This document shows positions 58,252 through 64,000 of a DNA stretch of 64,000 nucleotides, in pieces. The DNA comes from Melampsora larici-populina 98AG31. Its lineage: Eukaryota; Basidiomycota; Pucciniomycetes; Pucciniales; Melampsoraceae. The notes under the pieces were generated by a model. It did not search any database, was not told the DNA's origin, and saw only the letters and a program-made list of their open reading frames with translations. The stretch is taken from NCBI RefSeq assembly GCF_000204055.1, contig NW_006768772.1:1-64000 (forward strand). Direction: 5' to 3'. The translations under genes and the position numbers were made by a program. The stretch's first letter is position 1. Each line of letters starts with the position of its first letter.

Positions 58252-59648
58252 CACCAGGGGGTAAACCTACGGCAAGAAAACGGTTTTCGAAACCGTTTTC
58301 CTGCCGTCACAGTTTTGAACTATTTGCGTCGTTTCTGAGACGATTTCAGATGGGACCGCACAAACGCGGTTCCCATCACTGTTTTTGGCGGTGCAAGCAA
58401 ACCGCCTTGGTGACCACTGAACACAGTCCCTGGAACGAGACCTGGAACGTTCCTGGAACGTTCTGAGGGTACGGCGTAGAATTTGCAAAAAGGGAGACTT
58501 GAACAAAGGCTCAAAACCGATCAGCGCAACCAGCTCAAGTCATCCCAGAGCCATTCACCTCTACACCATAGGGGTCACGCACATATATCTCCTTGTGTCA
58601 AATCAATTTGTATTCAAATTGTCAACCAATTCATAAAACTAAAATTCCTCAATACCTTCATTATGTTTTTGGAATGTCATCTGATTTTGTTGAAAAAGTA
58701 TATAATTTTTCTAAAATCTTCACATCCCAAAGAACCAAAAAAAAACTAGAACTTTACTGACATTTTGATTTGATTTGATTTTCATTTTTAGCCATTCGGA
58801 TTTGTTCATTATGAGTTTGATATGAGTTGCAAAGAATGAGATTGAAAGCTTTGAGTTTACAAATTTGATGAAACGATTGACTATGGAGTTGAGGAAATGA
58901 TGTTGGTTTCAAATTGATTGTTTAAGCAACTGTCGAGATACTCAAGACTTCAGCAGCTCAAGAACCTGAACCATGGATCATATGAGCATAACTCCATTTC
59001 TCTATTTAACACCCAAATACACAGAAGAATTCAATCATCAATGTCAAAGTAAGATGTTGATAAAGATATAGTTTGGTGAGACGAAAGAAGTCTTACCCCA
59101 AATTTCATCATCCATAACTTTTTGAATCCTAGCAAGTTCTGTTTCATCTTCAGCTAAAGCTTTTGAGTTCATTCCACGTTTTAAGGAATCTTGAGTAAAA
59201 GTTGAAGATCGAGGATTGAGATTTGATGGTTTATGTAGATGTTTTTGCATGTGCTGCTTGTGAAGGACAATGCCTTTTTGCAGGTAGTGCTTTGTTCAAC
59301 ACATGGTGATTCAGATCGATTGTGACCTTATCGGTGGCACAATCAATCAGTGTGAGTTGTTTTCTTGAAACATAACTTTCATCCGTGACCGTTTTCATAA
59401 GGTCACTGTTCATACATTGACAGCTCGACACCGATTGCAATCGGTGTCAAACAAACCGCTCCACCACCGCCTCAGCAGCCGTTCTCAAACGGTTGCTGAC
59501 ATGCAGCTCGTTCCAGAAGCGGTGGTGGAACGGTGTCCAAAACGGTTTCGGCAAAACCGGTTCCACACCTTCCTGGGCGGTTCTTGTGACGAAACCTTTG
59601 AAATCGTCACAGGAACCGGCCGAGGCCGAGGACCATTACCCCCTGGTG
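58252..59648. mobile_element. TIR element (1.4 kb) with TA flanks and CGGTTT-rich ends
   Basis: The inverted repeat is CACCAGGGGGTAA at both ends; TA lies at 58250-58251 and 59649-59650, suggesting a Tc1/mariner-like target. Near both ends there are many AAACGGTTT/AACCGTTT words. A minus-strand exon-like frame (about 59096-59250) reads NPRSSTFTQDSLKRGMNSKA and EDETELARIQKVMDDEIWG, ending at a GTAAGA donor. It looks like a piece of an ordinary gene that may have been captured. No transposase is seen. Confidence 0.6.
59096..59250 (-). CDS. Exon-like fragment within the 1.4-kb TIR element
   Basis: ATG at 59250, about 51 residues, and a good GTAAGA donor after the Trp-Gly codons. The acidic/charged helix KALAEDETELARIQKVMDDE looks like real protein. 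No matching downstream exon was found before 58252. It may be a captured gene fragment or a small gene trapped between the transposon ends. Confidence 0.3.
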
Positions 59649-59736
59649 TAGACATACAGATTAGTAGTGCGATATGTGAAATCAATAGCACTTTAAAGTA
59701 AAAAAAAAAAAAAAAAAAAAAAACGCTACGACATAT

Positions 59737-60638
59737 CCTGCATAGCCATGCATGCACTTGTTTGAACTTTGGCGGCTGGTCTCATATTTCAAGTATCATG
59801 CAGTGATAGGCGTTTTTCCAAAGGTCATGCTTTGTGTCTGAACTGCCAGAAACTTCAAAATTATGATGGAATTGCACAGTGTGTGAAGATTATAAAAACT
59901 CCTCTACCCTTGAAGACCACACCATTGACTATAGCGTCAGTTCCTTGACCTTCATTGCACAGCGGATGAAGGTGTATATAACAAGATTGGGGGTCTCTCA
60001 AAAAAGTAGCAATGCTAAGAGCTTGTGCTTTTCTATCTCATCACCTTCTCATTTCGTGACTAACAGGCAGAAGCTTATCACGTGATGTTCATACATTCGG
60101 CAAAGGATAGTACATAAGACAAAGCTTGGTGTTCACTATCAATGGTAGAAGCATACCGTGTTGCTTGAGTAACCGATGGCTTGGATGATATGGCTGAAGA
60201 AGAATCCACACCAATTTCACAATGATTATATCATCATTCACCCGTGAGGAATAGTGATGACGTCCCAGAAAAATCAAAATCCTACAGCTTTGGAATTAAT
60301 TGAGTTCATCCTGTGGTAGGCTGATGACCTCGAATAACCCCGCTTGCGCTGGTGACGTGAAACACATTCACTCAGATGACATCTTGATACTAGGCCGGTA
60401 ACGTCGGATAACCAGATCTGTGAACTCCAAAATCACTAAATCAGTTCACTCACCATACCCCCGAAATAAATTGCTCAATGATATCACTCTGTCTGTAAGC
60501 TAACAGAAGGTCACTAAACTTGCAACAGAGATTGGAAATTCATTACACAATAGAAACACTATAACGTTACAATGATCTGACGTGAGAGCCAACATTCTGT
60601 TTTGTCAAGAAAACCAAAAAAAGAATGTCATCCACACG
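59737..60638. other. Interval with possible LTR-like remnant
   Basis: No gene supported. At 60310-60470 AGGCTGATGACCTCGAATAA and CTGGTGACGTG, GGCCGGTAACGTCGGATAAC are spaced like the tandem units of the gypsy LTRs, so a strongly diverged LTR piece is possible. Confidence 0.35.
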
Positions 60639-62153
60639 CTACCGACGTCCACCCATCCGTTTCCGAAAGTTTTCAACTGCCCTATCATCTGTTGCAACCT
60701 GTGTACCCTTTGCCCCATGATTTCGTTGACCTGAACCACCATGATTGTTATTACCATACTTCAACTGATAAGCACGTTTCTTCATATCCTTCCTCATCGC
60801 TTCTGCCTCTGCGCTTAAACCTTCATTCTCTAATCTAGCAATTTGAAGTGAGTCAACATCTGAAGCCCAATTTTGCTGCTTGAGGTGATTGGGTAATAAG
60901 AATCGATCGGCAGCAAAATGTTCCTTGTTGGGATCAGCATTTACAGAGGAAGAAGAATGGGAAGGTCTAGAAGATTGTGCATTGGAGAGGCGTTCATCGG
61001 CTAGTTTGCGTTTTGCCTTTTCAGTGGCCTCGATGTTTTTAATCCGGGTACTGTTTCAAATCAAACCTGAAGATCAGCACACATGAAGAAAATGACGAGC
61101 ACTACCATTCCAGGAAGAAACAGTAGAGGAGCAGGATGGGTTACAAACTCGATTCCGAGGTCCACTTCAGGGATTGAAGTCAACATTGTAGCACTCAGCG
61201 TCACATTGCCTTCCACTACTGGCTTTCTATCAATGCGATACTTTTCAGCAATTTTGTAAAGTTCATCACGTGGATCCAGTGAGGCGACAGCTTCTGCGCC
61301 TGTGAGAATTGGCTCTGATGACTCATCTGCACCTGCCGCAATGGCAGCTTTTCGTCGTTGTTTCAACTCTTCTTCGATGTAGTGCATCCTGTACAGCAGA
61401 CAAAAATGAGATAAGAATGCAGTCTTATTTGTACTAGAGGCAATGATAGTCAAAAGAGTGCTTTACATGTGCTTGTCGACGTCCAAGGTGTTCGTTTGTT
61501 GTGTGAAGTTGTTGGATTTGATGATCTTGCGAGCTCTAGCATCTTCGTCTTCAGGTTCTCTACGATGAATGAATCAAGAGTGGTAAAGATGATAAAAGTT
61601 CAGTATTCGTTCCCAACATGTAGACTCATTTGTGAAACATGATGTGTGAAACCGCTGGGACGCAACTCTTCTTCCATCCTATCGTCCTTTTGTGCAGAAC
61701 CATCCTGTACTCCATATTCTTCGATATCCGGTTGATCAATCTGCTCTTCTGCTTCTGTTGCACCTTTAGTGGTACGTTTCTTTTTCTTCTTCTTAGGTTG
61801 ACCTGCGTTCAATCTTTCAAGATCAATTCCACCACGAGACTTTTTGAGCTTCCGGAGCGCGATGATCTCTTCGATAGTCGGGGTAGATCCAGATTCTGAT
61901 AAACTATGTAAAGTAAAAAATGTTGCTTTTGACAATAAGTAGGTGAGGAAGTGAGGTAGGATTGAAAGGCACTCAACTGTTCGTCGGCTGAATCGGGTTG
62001 AGTGTCTGGGTCGTCTGCAGCTGATGTGTGATCTGCGGGTATCGGTGTATGTGACTTGAGGTTGCTAGGAGTCTTGCGTTTCTTTTTGAAAAACAGACTT
62101 GATGAAGACGTAGGGACTGGATCGAGATCTTGTTGAACAGGAGGGGATGACAT
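60639..62153 (-). CDS. C9orf78/Tls1-family spliceosome-associated protein (HCA59 domain)
   Basis: Family members (human C9orf78, fission yeast Tls1) bind Brr2-containing spliceosomes and influence splicing, in yeast notably of shelterin-related transcripts. Five exons (61978-62153, 61653-61903, 61467-61557, 61149-61388, 60639-61050) give exactly 389 residues. Landmarks: a Lys-rich N-terminus LFFKKKRKTPS; IEEIIALRKLKKSRGGIDLE followed by KKKKKKRTTKG; NNFTQQTNTLDVDKHMMHYI; RRKAAIAAGADE; the E-V-D-L-G-I motif at the end of exon 4; IKNIEATEKAKRKL; and the terminal ATDDRAVENFRKRM. It is probably nuclear. The length is above the human 289 aa because of insertions in the middle and C-terminal region. 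Confidence 0.87.
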
Positions 62154-62261
62154 TGAAGTGTGGTGGAAAGTGGTAGTGCTTGAACAGCTTGATCAACATT
62201 GAAATTTGAGAGACTTGGGCTGCGGGCATGGAATGATACCTTTCAAATTCCATAAGCTTAA

Positions 62262-62309
62262 CTAAGCCCCTCTTCCGCGGCCACGTCCGCGACCTCGAAG
62301 AGGGGCTTA
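62262..62309. repeat. Perfect inverted repeat in the intergenic promoter region
   Basis: TAAGCCCCTCTTC and its complement GAAGAGGGGCTTA enclose a GC-rich loop of about 22 bases. It lies about 110 bp upstream of the Tls1-type start codon, between divergent genes. It could be a tiny Harbinger-like MITE remnant or a regulatory palindrome; no TSD resolves this. Confidence 0.6.
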
Positions 62310-62764
62310 TCGCGGACTCGCGATTTTTGGCGGAGGACTTCCAAGAATTAAGTACCGTTATGTACTTTCTTCAACTTCACCTCAAAACCTCTCCACAAAA
62401 ATTTCCATGTTTCTCGTGTCTTGTTCTCTACATTTGTCTACATAAGTTGGTACTACTTTCATCAGAAACACACTTGTTTTGCATATTTGGGAGGCATGAC
62501 TAAATATGGTCCCTATGTCTTCCTGTAACAGCCTAAGAACGGGTGTACAGGCCATCAATCTGATTTGACCGATTTGACCTCGGGCGAATCCGGACAAATC
62601 CTTATCCTGGGTGGAAACTGTCATAAGACATAAAAGTATTATGACCTAATGGCAGTAATCCTTAGCAGTAAGGGTTAGGGGGGTGACGCGTCTGCCGTAC
62701 ATAACTTATAAGATGCCACCGTGATCATCGATGCGCATTCACTTGCACTCCAACTAACTACGTC

Positions 62765-63836
62765 ATGCTTACTCGCTCTCGGAGTGCTATTATTCCGCCT
62801 TTGCCTGATGTTTGCAGAACCCCAAGAACCCCAGCCGCAGCACCAGCAGCCACCAAAACTGACCCTCAAGAGTTCCGGCCAACAATCTCAAAGTCATTGC
62901 TCAAGGATGACGATGAAGAACAACGAAAAGTGATACGAGACTTATTTTACAACATATTCAAAATGATTGCTCGAGCCTTGCAAGTCGACTCGACTATGAG
63001 TCTCGTTCGAAAAAAGGATGTTTTTCTCATCGCGAGTACCGGGTATGGCAAGTCTCGAATACCGGAATTATTCTATCTAATGTTCACCAAAGCATGTGCG
63101 CCTATCATCTTGACTTTGAATCCTTTAGACGCGCTTGGAGATAATCAAGTAAGTTTCTCAAATGTGTCTCTGTTTGATGTTCTATAATCATTTTCACTCA
63201 CTATTTATCGGGCATTTGGACAGGTTGAAGAAAAGGCTAGAAATGGTCTGAGTGCTATCAACCTGACACGGGCGTCTTTCACGAAAGCTGTGTATAAAGA
63301 GATTCTTGCAGGAAAATACCAATTTATTTATGTGGTAAGCCCTGAAATTGATCTTGATTGTTTTTGAATCATTCCTGAGCTGACCGGACATGTGCTTAAC
63401 ATAGTCGCCAGAAATTTTCTTGAATAACTCTCAATTCGAACGTCTCTATTTTTCCAAGGGATTCCGTAACCGTTTGGTGCTCAAGGTCGTAGATGAGGCT
63501 CACCTCATCTACTGTTGGGGCCTTGCCTTGTCGGGCAGAATCAAAAATTACCGATGTTTTCAGATCCCGCAAGATCGCACTGCTTTTCGGCCTTCATACG
63601 GGAACCTAGTGGAGCGGTTTCTAGCCACAGAAGCAGTACCAACTCTACTTATGTCAGCAACTTGTCCTCCTCGCAACTTCGACCAAATTGTTGCAAGTCT
63701 CAAAATCACCAGAGATAGCATTGACATTCATCGAAGCGAACTAGTACGACCAGAGATCCGTTTCATCCTGGTCACCCTCAGACACGGATGTTCTTCACAC
63801 TGGGCAAATGTAGTATTTTTCCCAAGTGAAAAATGA
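62765..63836 (+). CDS. RecQ-like DEAH helicase, N-terminal part, probably truncated
   Basis: Exons 62765-63148, 63224-63334 and 63405 onwards join in phase. Helicase motifs of lobe 1 are clear: motif I IASTGYGKS, a motif Ia-like LTLNPLDALGDNQ, YQFIYVSPEIF, motif II VVDEAHLI (DEAH) and motif III LLMSATCPP. The chain then reads IDIHRSELVRPEIRF and loses similarity; the frame stops at 63836, and lobe 2 is missing. Downstream is a TGCATT-rich repeat that could be an insertion splitting the gene. Rust and other basidiomycete genomes carry many dispersed RecQ-like helicase copies, so this may be a repeated or telomere-linked type rather than the repair enzyme. An extra intron near 63770 is the alternative. 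Confidence 0.65.
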
Positions 63837-63859
63837 TTGACCTGAAGGACAAACAAAAT

Positions 63860-64000
63860 TGAAAAAGGTGGAATTCTGCATTCATTCTTCATGTGCATTA
63901 ACACTGCATTTTTCTGCATTGATGCTGCATTTTTTTTCATTAATGGTGCATTAATGGTGCATTTTTATGCATTAACATAGCATTTTTAATCATTTTTGAC
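63860..64000. repeat. TGCATT-based degenerate tandem repeat
   Basis: TGCATTAATGG, TGCATTAACA and TGCATTTTT units recur about ten times up to the window edge. It directly follows the stop of the helicase frame and continues outside the window. Confidence 0.7.

Larger units (their letters stand above)
57571..59722. mobile_element. Poly(A)-tailed retro-insertion with 14-bp direct repeat, hosting three DNA elements
   Basis: ACGCTACGACATAT occurs at 57557-57570 and again at 59723-59736; the second copy directly follows a run of about 23 A. That is the signature of target-primed reverse transcription (LINE, SINE or processed transcript). Subtracting the three nested elements (57573-58027, 58076-58237, 58252-59648) leaves only about 130 bp of inserted sequence ending AATAGCACTTTAAAGT before the A tail. 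The source RNA is not recognised. Confidence 0.65.

Overview
The window reads as nuclear DNA of a basidiomycete fungus, most likely a rust (Pucciniales). Reasons: moderate GC, many short GT-AG introns (about 40-130 nt), a CxC5/CxC6-KDZ transposase gene, fungal-type single-copy genes, and very dense, nested transposons. All calls come from reading the sequence; no database was searched.

Six genes look like host genes. GPHR-type Golgi pH regulator (16072-18241, +, 539 aa). A secreted GH131-like glycoside hydrolase (41597-43074, +). Bifunctional aminodeoxychorismate synthase, folate pathway (47317-50023, -, 820 aa). Complex I subunit NDUFS8 (56127-57385, -, 251 aa). A C9orf78/Tls1-type splicing factor (60639-62153, -, 389 aa). 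A RecQ-like helicase, cut or truncated near the right edge (62765-63836, +). A partial unknown protein ends at 894. For GPHR, ADC synthase, NDUFS8 and Tls1 every exon junction is phase-consistent; one GPHR intron appears to be GC-AG.

Most of the rest is transposons, many with clear termini and target-site duplications (TSDs). Left block: a 10.1-kb PIF/Harbinger element (1776-11881, TSD TAA) with a Myb/SANT gene and a DDE nuclease gene. A 5.5-kb KDZ-type element (3361-8837, TSD ACCAGCCC) sits inside the Myb gene. A 960-bp deletion derivative of the KDZ element lies at 12109-13068 (TSD GAAAAGAA), and a decayed third copy at about 43614-46200.

Central block (about 18.6-40.7 kb): a second, older Harbinger gene pair was broken up by a hAT element (20148-36022), a hAT-like MITE (36505-36875) and a solo LTR (36921-39874). 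The hAT was in turn hit by a near-new 11.2-kb chromodomain Ty3/gypsy element (22586-33746; LTRs differ at 1 of 999 positions) and a MITE. Removing each insertion with one TSD copy restores the host reading frame, so the order of events can be read.

Further MITEs include two CACTG/CACC-ended families with 3-bp TSDs, several TAA-flanked Harbinger MITEs, pogo-like elements with TA sites, and a poly(A)-tailed insertion with a 14-bp direct repeat (57571-59722) that itself hosts three DNA elements. Most noteworthy: the KDZ element with defined ends and an unfamiliar accessory gene, the 7-bp TSDs of three hAT-like elements, and a spliced extra gene inside the gypsy element.
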